A DNA stretch of 12,221 nt, taken from contig DMKD01000020.1 in the NCBI GenBank assembly GCA_003454605.1, forward strand, positions 1 to 12,221, read 5' to 3'. How positions within the stretch are numbered: the first letter of the stretch is position 1; each line of letters begins with the position of its first letter. Shown in pieces: positions 6,107 to 12,221 of this stretch. The notes beneath the pieces are model-generated. The model was not told the origin of the DNA and ran no database searches. It saw only the letters and a program-made list of their open reading frames with translations. The position numbers and the translations under genes are program-made. This DNA comes from Spirochaeta sp. Its GTDB lineage: Bacteria > Spirochaetota > Spirochaetia > UBA9216.

Positions 6107-6123
6107 GCTGAAGGAGATTATAG

Positions 6124-6657
6124 ATGTCAGATTATACAGTAAAAATCCAGCCTGAGAAGACTGAGGCAATTAATGCTCTCAAGACAGATTTCGACGGCGT
6201 TGAAAATTTCATTTTCACAGATTATCGCGGACTTACCGTTGAACAGATTACAGAGCTTAGAGATAAACTCCGTGAAACCGGTTCTACATATAAGGTAGTA
6301 AAAAACAGATTCGCAAAGATTGCTCTTAAAGAGCTTGATAAACCTGAAGTCGGAGATATGCTCGTAGGTCCTACGGCAGTTGTTATTTCAGGTGAAGAAG
6401 CCGGAACTGCAGCAAAAGAGCTCTTTGCATTTGCGAAAGATGCTCCTGTGGAGATTAAGGGCGGAATCATTGGTGCCGATGTCTTTGATACCAAGGAAAT
6501 GGAAGCTTATTCTAAGCTCCCTTCAAAGCTCGAGCTTATTGCAAAACTTATGGGTACGATGAACGCACCGGTTCAGAACCTTGTTTACATTCTCAATGGT
6601 GTGCCTGAAAAGTTTGCACGAACACTAAAGGCATATGCAGATTCGAAAGAAAGCTAA
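6124..6657 (+). CDS. rplJ: Large ribosomal subunit protein uL10
   Basis: uL10 (177 residues) is the base of the ribosomal stalk and carries L7/L12 dimers on its C-terminal helix. Family features are 'FIFTDYRGLTVEQITELRDKL', 'YKVVKNRFAKIALKE' and 'LVGPTAVVISGEE', and the helical tail after 'LMGTMNAPVQNLVYILNGV' binds L12. The ATG follows GAAGGAGA. With only 17 bases after rplA there is no room for the long L10-L12 leader found upstream of rplJ in E. coli, so autoregulation, if present, must act elsewhere. Its last codons are part of a long hairpin. Confidence 0.97.
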   Translation: MSDYTVKIQPEKTEAINALKTDFDGVENFIFTDYRGLTVEQITELRDKLRETGSTYKVVKNRFAKIALKELDKPEVGDMLVGPTAVVISGEEAGTAAKELFAFAKDAPVEIKGGIIGADVFDTKEMEAYSKLPSKLELIAKLMGTMNAPVQNLVYILNGVPEKFARTLKAYADSKES

Positions 6658-6687
6658 AAAGCAAATTAGCTTTTCAGCTTTCTTTTT
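6645..6687 (+). terminator. Terminator-like hairpin at the rplJ end
   Basis: The end of rplJ with its stop codon forms a stem. AGAAAGCT (6648-6655) pairs with AGCTTTCT (6676-6683), and after one A/C mismatch AAAAGC (6657-6662) pairs with GCTTTT (6669-6674) around AAATTA. A run of T (6683-6687) follows, part of which may extend the stem with the upstream A-rich bases. It looks like an intrinsic terminator or attenuator that lets only part of transcription pass into rplL. Confidence 0.5.
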
Positions 6688-6776
6688 GGAGTTTCAGGCT
6701 GAACCTGAAACTTCCACACATTAATTAGTTAGAAAGTTTAAAAGTTGAAACTTTTAAACTTGAAATAAAGGTTTGC
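6687..6776 (+). repeat. Double-hairpin unit A in the rplJ-rplL spacer
   Basis: Hairpin 1 is TGGA-GTTTCAGG (6687-6698), loop CTGAA, then CCTGAAAC, a bulged T and TCCA (to 6716). A linker starting CACATTAA leads to hairpin 2, a 12-bp stem AAGTTTAAAAGT (6734-6745) with loop TGAA and its exact complement (6750-6761). Unit B repeats the same layout exactly 90 bases later. The linker bases are nearly identical in the two copies while the stems differ by compensated changes. Confidence 0.75.
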
Positions 6777-6866
6777 TGGAGTTTTAAGCGGAGCTTAAAA
6801 CGTCCACACATTAAACAGTTAGAAATTTCAAGTATTGAAATACTTGAAATTCTTATAATGAGCAGC
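6777..6866 (+). repeat. Double-hairpin unit B in the rplJ-rplL spacer
   Basis: Hairpin 1 is TGGA-GTTTTAAG (6777-6788), loop CGGAG, CTTAAAAC, a bulged G, TCCA (to 6806). Hairpin 2 is a 12-bp stem AATTTCAAGTAT (6824-6835), loop TGAA, complement 6840-6851. The loop, stem lengths, bulge position and linker (CACATTAA, two differing bases, then AGTTAGAAA) match unit A. The unit's exact right edge is unclear because similarity fades after hairpin 2; I give 90 bases by analogy. Confidence 0.7.
6854..6859 (+). promoter_or_regulatory. Possible -10 box of an rplL promoter
   Basis: TATAAT stands immediately after hairpin 2 of unit B and 71 bases before the rplL start. The only -35-like sequence, TTGAAA at 6835-6840, is just 13 bases away, too close for sigma70, and nothing good lies at 16-18 bases. 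A separate rplL promoter would make sense for extra L12 synthesis, but this is weak evidence in an AT-rich spacer. Confidence 0.3.
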
Positions 6867-6930
6867 ATTAGTCTTCATGGTAGCACATGCTATTGTTGCT
6901 TGAAAATAAAATAACAAAGGAGAAGGTAAT

Positions 6931-7314
6931 ATGGCTACAAAAACAAAAGAAGAAATTTTAGATGCAATCGCAGGTATGACAGTACTTGAGCTTTCTGAGC
7001 TCATCTCTGACATGGAAGAAAAATTCGGCGTAACTGCCGCTGCACCCGTTGCAGTTGCTGCTGCGGCTCCCGGAGTTGCTGCTGAAGCCGTTGAGGAACA
7101 GACTGAATTTGACGTAATTCTTAAGGGTTTTGCAGATGGTCAGAAGATTCCTGTAATCAAGGAAGTTCGCGGAATCACTGGTCTTGGTCTGAAAGAAGCT
7201 AAGGAAGTGGTTGAAGGCGGAGAATCTGCTCTCAAAGAAGGTGTATCCAAAGATGAAGCTGCTTCATTCAAGGAAAAACTTGAGGCTGCCGGCGCTGTTG
7301 TTGAAATCAAATAG
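6931..7314 (+). CDS. rplL: Large ribosomal subunit protein bL12 (L7/L12)
   Basis: bL12 (127 residues) is the only multicopy ribosomal protein. It recruits and activates translation GTPases from the stalk. The N-terminal dimerisation domain, 'TKEEILDAIAGMTVLELSELI', is followed by an alanine-rich hinge (about residues 34-55, 'AAPVAVAAAAPGVAAEAVEE'). The globular C-terminal domain has 'EFDVILKGFADGQKIPVIKE', 'RGITGLGLKEAKEVVEG' and the end 'EAAGAVVEIK'. Size and layout are normal. A strong AAGGAGAAGG box precedes the ATG. Unusually, 273 bases of structured spacer separate it from rplJ, with a terminator-like hairpin and two double-hairpin units, suggesting its expression is set apart from that of rplJ. 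Confidence 0.98.
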   Translation: MATKTKEEILDAIAGMTVLELSELISDMEEKFGVTAAAPVAVAAAAPGVAAEAVEEQTEFDVILKGFADGQKIPVIKEVRGITGLGLKEAKEVVEGGESALKEGVSKDEAASFKEKLEAAGAVVEIK

Positions 7315-7353
7315 TCGATTGCAGAATAAAAACAGTATTTAATACTCAATTAA

Positions 7354-7386
7354 CCACCGAGAGCTGACTCTCGGTGGGTTTGTTGC
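7354..7386 (+). terminator. Hairpin between rplL and rpoB (attenuator or terminator)
   Basis: CCACCGAGAG (7354-7363) is exactly complementary to CTCTCGGTGG (7368-7377) around CTGA, and is followed by GTTTGTTG. It is a stable GC-rich 10-bp stem with an imperfect T-rich tail. A partial terminator at this place is known in E. coli, where it lowers rpoBC expression relative to rplL; the same role is likely here. The rest of the spacer up to 7590 shows no clear second promoter. Confidence 0.75.
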
Positions 7387-7590
7387 ATTTAAAGACAGTT
7401 TCGGGGTTAGAGAGCTTCGGAATATTATATGATATTGATGAGGATTGTCGCAGGCCGCAGCCTGATTTCCGGCAATTTGGAGATTTTTATAACCTGATAA
7501 CCGAGTTGTGAAAAACTCCAAAATCAAATTGTGTGTACGCATTGGGCAGATGCATAATTTGGTTCGCTATCTAAAACCAGGGGGGTGGTG

Positions 7591-10500
7591 ATGCTGAATA
7601 ATGGCAAAACCATAGAGAGAACATATATAGGAATGGAATATTATGAGGTTCTGGATCTTCCGAATCTTGTTGATATTCAACTTTCATCGTATGAAAAATT
7701 TCTCCAGAGAGGTCTTGTTAGTAATAAAGATCTTCCTGTAGACATGGGTCTTGAAGAGGTTTTTCAAACGATTTTTCCGATAGAAAGTCCTAACGGCGAT
7801 ATGATTCTGGAATATGACAGGTATTTTCTTGATGAAGAAAACATGAAGTTTTCTGAAGCGGAATGTAAGCAGAAGGGTATCAGTTATGCCGTACCCATCA
7901 AGGCCAGGATAAATCTGCTATTTACTGAGACTGGTGAAATCAGGCAGAAGGATATCTACATTGGAGATATCCCTCTCATGACTGAAAGGGGAACTTTTAT
8001 CATCAACGGCGCAGAGCGTGTTGTGGTAAGTCAGATCCACAGGTCTCCGGGTGTTATTTTTTCACATGAGAAAGGTGTTTTCTCTTCAAGAATTATCCCG
8101 TACAGGGGTTCATGGCTTGAGTTTGAAATAGATCAGAAAAAAGAACTTGTCTATGCAAAGGTCGATCGTAAGAAGAGGATTCTCGGAACCCTGTTTCTGC
8201 GGGCACTCGGATATTCAACTCGTGAAGAGATTATTGATCTATTCTATAAGTCTGAAAAGCTCAGTTTTTCGGCTGATAAGGGTGAAAAAGAGAAGCTTGT
8301 GGGCAAGGTGCTCTCAAGAGCCGTTTTTATCGAAGTTGATGGTGAGACCAAAAAGCTATACAGGGCTGGTGAAAAGCTTCATCCGCATGATATAGATGAA
8401 CTTGTTCACTCGGGAGTAACTGAGGTTGAGATTATTGACGACAGTAACCCCGAATCTCTGCACTCCCAGATTATACTGAACTGCTTTGAGCGTGAAGATT
8501 CGAAATTCACACGTGATGAACCCGGTGTGGATGAGCCAACCAGAGATGATGCTATCGTTTCAGTTTATTCTGTTCTGATGCCCGGTGAGCCTATTACCAT
8601 AGAAAGCGCTCAGAAAGATCTTGAGACTATGTTTTTCTCAACGAGAAGGTACGATCTCGGAAGGGTCGGACGCTACAAGCTTAATAAAAAGTTTGATTAT
8701 GCAGATCCTCTGGAAGAATCTATTCTTACAAGAGAAGATATAGTTAATACAATGGGTTTTCTTATCAAGGTTTACATCGGCGAGTCCAATGTCGATGATA
8801 TTGACCATCTTGGTAACAGGCGCATCCGTTCAGTCGGAGAGCTTCTTGCTAACCAGCTGAAGACGGCGTTTACCAGAATGGAGCGTATTGCAAAGGAAAG
8901 AATGTCTCTCAAAGAGACTGATACCGTAAAACCGCAGGACCTTATTTCTATTAAACCTATAGTAGCAGCTGTTAAAGAGTTTTTCGGCTCTTCTCAGCTC
9001 TCTCAGTTCATGGATCAGGTTAATCCTCTGTCTGAGCTGACTCATAAGAGGCGGCTCAATGCTCTCGGTCCGGGCGGTTTGTCGCGTGATCGTGCGGGGT
9101 TTGAGGTTCGAGATGTACACTACACTCATTATGGCCGAATGTGTCCGATTGAGACTCCTGAAGGACCGAATATCGGCCTCATAGTTTCACTAGCTAACTA
9201 TACCCAGGTTAATGATTACGGTTTTCTTGAAACACCCTATCGGAAGGTTGTTAAGGGTAAGGCTACTTCAGAGGTTGAGTATCTTTCGGCTATGGATGAG
9301 GAAAAGTACTTTGTCGCTCAGGGTAATGCGAGAATTACTGCAAAGGGTGAGTTTAAGGATGAGCTGGTATCGGTTCGAAAGGCGGGCGACTATGTTGCAA
9401 AGGCTCCGGAAGATATTCAGTACATGGATGTTTCTCCCAAGCAGGTAATCTCGGTTGCTACATCACTTATTCCTTTTCTTGAGCATGATGATGCTAACCG
9501 TGCACTGATGGGCTCCAATATGCAGCGTCAGGCTGTGCCTCTTGTTTTTCCTGAACCGCCGATTGTCGGCACCGGAATGGAAGGGAAAACTGCTTATGAC
9601 TCAGGCGTTCTTGCAAAGGCCAAACGTGCCGGTGAGGTAATTTATGTTACTTCACAGCAGGTTATAGTTAAGCCGAATGAAGCCTCATCGCCCAATGAAG
9701 TCGATGAATACACCATGATTAAGTATCAGCGAACCAACCAGGACACCTGTTTCAATCAGCGTCCGCTGGTGGTACTAGGCCAGAAGGTAGAGGTCGGGAC
9801 CGTCCTTGCCGACGGACCTGCCACCTATCAGGGTGAACTCGCGCTTGGACGTAATGTTCTACTTGGTTTTGTTCCATGGAATGGTTACAATTATGAGGAT
9901 GCTATCCTTATTTCTGAGAAAGTAGTTAAAGAGGATATTTTTACCTCTATTCATATTAAGGAATTCAGTGTTGATGTGCGTGAGACCAAGTTAGGTCCTG
10001 AGAAACTCACCCGTGATATTCCGAATGTCAATGAAAAGGCCCTCGACCAGCTTGATGAGGAAGGAATTGTCCGTGTCGGCGCGAAGGTCGGCTCGAGTTA
10101 CATTCTTGTTGGTAAGGTTACTCCGAAGTCGGAAACTGAAACCACTCCGGAATTTAAGCTGCTTAACTCAATTTTCGGTGAGAAGGCTAAAGAGGTTAGA
10201 GATACCTCTCTGCGTCTTCCGCACGGAGTAGAAGGCACGGTTATTGATGTGCAGCGTCTGAAACGCTCCGAAGGTGATGATCTTTCGCCTGGTGTTGATG
10301 AAGTTGTAAAGGTTTTGATTGCCACCAAACGTAAACTGCGTGAAGGTGATAAGATGGCTGGACGTCACGGAAATAAGGGTGTTGTAGCACGTGTTCTTCC
10401 TGAAGAGGATATGCCTTACATGGAAGACGGTACACCGCTTGATATCTGTCTTAACCCGCTTGGTGTTCCGTCACGAATGAACCTTGGTCAGATACTTGAA

Positions 10501-11091
10501 ACAGAACTCGGCTGGGCCGGTTCCAAACTCGGCGAATGGTACTCTAGTCCTGTTTTCCAGTCTGCTTCTAATGAGCAGATTGAGCAGAAGCTCAAAGATG
10601 CCGGGCTGCCGACAAGTTCAAAGACTAAACTGCGTGACGGTCGAACCGGTGTTGCATTTGAAAACGATGTATTCTGCGGTATGGTCTATATGCTTAAACT
10701 TCATCACCTTGTTGATGATAAAATGCACGCAAGATCTACAGGACCTTACTCACTCGTAACACAGCAGCCGCTCGGCGGTAAAGCTCAGTTTGGCGGGCAG
10801 AGACTTGGAGAGATGGAAGTTTGGGCGCTTGAGGCTTATGGTGCTGCTAATACACTGCAGGAGCTTCTTACTATTAAATCAGATGATATGGCCGGACGCG
10901 CGAAGATATATGAAAGCATTGTGAAGGGTGAACCAGCATCAAGTGCAGGTGTACCCGAATCATTTAATGTTCTCGTTCAGGAATTGAGGGGACTTGCTCT
11001 TGATTTGACAATTTATGACTCAAAGGGTAAGAGGGTTCCGCTGACCGAAAGGGATGAAGAGCTGATTACTCGCCAGGGTTCGCAGTTCTAA
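7591..11091 (+). CDS. rpoB: DNA-directed RNA polymerase subunit beta
   Basis: The beta subunit (1,166 residues from this start) forms half of the polymerase active-site cleft. I choose ATG 7591 because an AGGGGGG box ends five bases before it; two in-frame GTG codons at 7585 and 7588 overlap that box. Landmarks in order: 'LVDIQLSSYEKFLQRG'; 'TFIINGAERVVVSQIHRSPGV' (fork/lobe region); rifampicin cluster I 'GSSQLSQFMDQVNPLSEL' then 'THKRRLNALGPGGLSR'; 'GYNYEDAILISE' (765 on); 'KMAGRHGNKGV', with Lys921 and Lys929 corresponding to E. coli Lys1065 and Lys1073; and 'QFGGQRLGEMEVWALEAYGA' near the end. It lacks the large lineage-specific insertions of E. coli beta. The residue equivalent to E. coli Ser531 is Asn (local residue 490, codon 9058-9060). 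rpoC follows after 27 bases. Confidence 0.98.
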   Translation: MLNNGKTIERTYIGMEYYEVLDLPNLVDIQLSSYEKFLQRGLVSNKDLPVDMGLEEVFQTIFPIESPNGDMILEYDRYFLDEENMKFSEAECKQKGISYAVPIKARINLLFTETGEIRQKDIYIGDIPLMTERGTFIINGAERVVVSQIHRSPGVIFSHEKGVFSSRIIPYRGSWLEFEIDQKKELVYAKVDRKKRILGTLFLRALGYSTREEIIDLFYKSEKLSFSADKGEKEKLVGKVLSRAVFIEVDGETKKLYRAGEKLHPHDIDELVHSGVTEVEIIDDSNPESLHSQIILNCFEREDSKFTRDEPGVDEPTRDDAIVSVYSVLMPGEPITIESAQKDLETMFFSTRRYDLGRVGRYKLNKKFDYADPLEESILTREDIVNTMGFLIKVYIGESNVDDIDHLGNRRIRSVGELLANQLKTAFTRMERIAKERMSLKETDTVKPQDLISIKPIVAAVKEFFGSSQLSQFMDQVNPLSELTHKRRLNALGPGGLSRDRAGFEVRDVHYTHYGRMCPIETPEGPNIGLIVSLANYTQVNDYGFLETPYRKVVKGKATSEVEYLSAMDEEKYFVAQGNARITAKGEFKDELVSVRKAGDYVAKAPEDIQYMDVSPKQVISVATSLIPFLEHDDANRALMGSNMQRQAVPLVFPEPPIVGTGMEGKTAYDSGVLAKAKRAGEVIYVTSQQVIVKPNEASSPNEVDEYTMIKYQRTNQDTCFNQRPLVVLGQKVEVGTVLADGPATYQGELALGRNVLLGFVPWNGYNYEDAILISEKVVKEDIFTSIHIKEFSVDVRETKLGPEKLTRDIPNVNEKALDQLDEEGIVRVGAKVGSSYILVGKVTPKSETETTPEFKLLNSIFGEKAKEVRDTSLRLPHGVEGTVIDVQRLKRSEGDDLSPGVDEVVKVLIATKRKLREGDKMAGRHGNKGVVARVLPEEDMPYMEDGTPLDICLNPLGVPSRMNLGQILETELGWAGSKLGEWYSSPVFQSASNEQIEQKLKDAGLPTSSKTKLRDGRTGVAFENDVFCGMVYMLKLHHLVDDKMHARSTGPYSLVTQQPLGGKAQFGGQRLGEMEVWALEAYGAANTLQELLTIKSDDMAGRAKIYESIVKGEPASSAGVPESFNVLVQELRGLALDLTIYDSKGKRVPLTERDEELITRQGSQF

Positions 11092-11118
11092 GCTTGTAAA
11101 GCTTTTAGGAGTAAATGA

Positions 11119-12221
11119 ATGAGAGAAATACAAGATTTTGATCAAGTACGTATAATGCTCGCATCGCCCGAACAGATTCGGGCATGGTCTTACGGTGAAG
11201 TTAAAAAGCCTGAGACCATAAATTATCGAACACTTCGTCCCGAAAAGGACGGACTGTTCTGTGAGCGAATTTTTGGAACAACTAAAGAATGGGAATGTTA
11301 CTGCGGTAAGTTTAAATCCATCCGATATAAGGGTGTTATATGTGATCGCTGTGGTGTTGAGGTTACACACTTCAAGGTCCGGCGTGAACGAATGGGTCAC
11401 ATTGAGCTTGCTTCACCTGTTTCCCATATCTGGTACTATAGATCGGTTCCGTCAAGAATGGGTCTGCTTCTGGACCTTACTGTCGCGGCGCTCAGATCTA
11501 TACTCTACTATGAGAAATATATAGTTATCGATCCGGGTGATACGGACCTTAAGAAAATGGAGCTTCTGACAGAGGAAGACTATAATACTTCCCGTGAAAG
11601 ATACGGAATGAGTTTCAGCGCCGGCATCGGTGCCGAAGCAATCAGGACTCTGCTGGAACGCATTGATCTTGATCTCCTGTCTGTAGAGCTTCGTGCGAAG
11701 ATGGTTGAAAAGGGTGCGAAAGCCGACAAGCGTCTTTTGAAAAGAATTGAGATTGTTGAAAATTTCAGGGATTCAAAGAATAAGCCCGAGTGGATGATTC
11801 TTGATGTTATCCCCGTTATTCCGCCTGAGCTCCGACCTATGGTTCAGCTTGACGGTGGCCGTTTCGCGACATCAGACCTCAACGACCTGTACAGGCGTGT
11901 AATTAATAGAAATAACCGTCTTAAGAGGCTTATGGCTCTTAATGCACCCGATATCATTATTCGAAATGAAAAAAGAATGCTTCAGGAAGCCGTAGACGCG
12001 CTTTTTGACAACTCAAAGAAGAAAAGGGTTGTTAAGGGTGCCTCAAACAGGCCCCTTAAGTCTCTTTCTGACTTCCTGAAAGGAAAGCAGGGGCGTTTCA
12101 GACAGAACCTTCTCGGTAAGCGTGTTGACTATTCCGGTCGTTCTGTGATCGTGGTTGGTCCCGAACTCAAGCGGCATCAGTGCGGCTTGCCAAAGAAGAT
12201 GGCGCTGGAGCTGTTCAAGCC
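11119..12221 (+). CDS. rpoC: DNA-directed RNA polymerase subunit beta' (3' end outside window)
   Basis: The first 367 codons of beta' are present and the frame is open to the window edge. A TAGGAG box seven bases upstream supports ATG 11119; an out-of-frame ATG at 11115 is ignored. The N-terminal zinc ribbon is intact, with Cys60, Cys62, Cys75 and Cys78 ('WECYCGKFK', 'KGVICDRCGVEVT'). Next come the clamp ('HIELASPVSHIWYYRSVPSR'), 'PVIPPELRPMVQLDGGRFAT' leading to 'SDLNDLYRRVINRNNRLKRL' (rudder/lid area and clamp helices, a sigma-binding site), and 'GKQGRFRQNLLGKRVDYSGR' (switch 2). The catalytic N-A-D-F-D-G-D motif lies beyond the window. It is co-transcribed with rpoB. Confidence 0.98.
   Translation, partial: MREIQDFDQVRIMLASPEQIRAWSYGEVKKPETINYRTLRPEKDGLFCERIFGTTKEWECYCGKFKSIRYKGVICDRCGVEVTHFKVRRERMGHIELASPVSHIWYYRSVPSRMGLLLDLTVAALRSILYYEKYIVIDPGDTDLKKMELLTEEDYNTSRERYGMSFSAGIGAEAIRTLLERIDLDLLSVELRAKMVEKGAKADKRLLKRIEIVENFRDSKNKPEWMILDVIPVIPPELRPMVQLDGGRFATSDLNDLYRRVINRNNRLKRLMALNAPDIIIRNEKRMLQEAVDALFDNSKKKRVVKGASNRPLKSLSDFLKGKQGRFRQNLLGKRVDYSGRSVIVVGPELKRHQCGLPKKMALELFK

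Noticed and set aside
6781..6801. CsrA binding site in the hairpin 1 loop of unit B (GGA in loop)
   Set aside because: Unit A has CTGAA in the same loop without GGA, so the motif is not conserved between copies and does not overlap a ribosome binding site.
6687..6866. CRISPR-like array
   Set aside because: There are only two copies, the repeats are imperfect, and the variable parts are paired stems rather than spacers; no cas genes are present.
7585..7590. GTG codons as rpoB start
   Set aside because: They overlap the AGGGGGG ribosome binding site; ATG 7591 is correctly spaced from it.
8830..9129. Antisense open frames inside rpoB and other ribosomal genes
   Set aside because: They are shadows of strongly conserved plus-strand genes, lack ribosome binding sites and resemble no protein family.

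Overview
The window looks like a chromosomal segment from a spirochaete (Spirochaetota). The grounds are the RpoB N-terminus (RTYIG..., then 'LVDIQLSSYEKFLQRG'), a compact beta subunit of about 1,166 residues without the large enterobacterial insertions, an asparagine at the position equivalent to E. coli RpoB Ser531 (a known spirochaete signature), and the gene order tRNA-Thr, rpmG, tRNA-Trp, secE, nusG, rplK, rplA, rplJ, rplL, rpoB, rpoC. The genus cannot be set from the sequence alone.

Region 1 (1-2720) is accessory. It opens with the C-terminal two thirds of an M20-family amidohydrolase resembling AbgB, cut by the window edge. A graveyard of insertion-sequence remains follows: a minus-strand C-terminal piece of an IS1182-type transposase (994-about 1290), an IS21-type istA 5' part (1408-about 1922), and an IS256-type transposase 3' part (about 1923-2684) with a likely right terminal repeat. 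The IS21 and IS256 pieces are joined in frame, so one 204-residue reading frame is half IS21 and half IS256.

Region 2 (2726-3603) holds a minus-strand HD-domain phosphohydrolase pseudogene, split into two frames and apparently missing its middle. A 220-base spacer follows, with three hairpins and a good sigma70-type promoter (TTGACA, 17 bases, TATGTT) pointing at the tRNA/ribosomal operon.

Region 3 (3604-12221) is the conserved core: tRNA-Thr(GGT), rpmG, tRNA-Trp(CCA), secE, nusG, rplK, rplA, rplJ, rplL, rpoB and the 5' part of rpoC, all on the plus strand. Together they supply decoding tRNAs, the SecYEG subunit SecE, the elongation factor NusG, the L11/L1/L10/L12 stalk proteins and the two large RNA polymerase subunits.

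The most unusual structure is between genes. Most spacers in the operon carry perfect or near-perfect inverted repeats just ahead of the ribosome binding site. The 273-base rplJ-rplL gap contains two tandem 90-base units, each with two hairpins. The single-stranded linkers are almost identical between the two units, while the stems have changed by paired compensatory substitutions. That is direct evidence for conservation of structure rather than sequence. A clear GC-rich hairpin lies between rplL and rpoB, a likely partial terminator.
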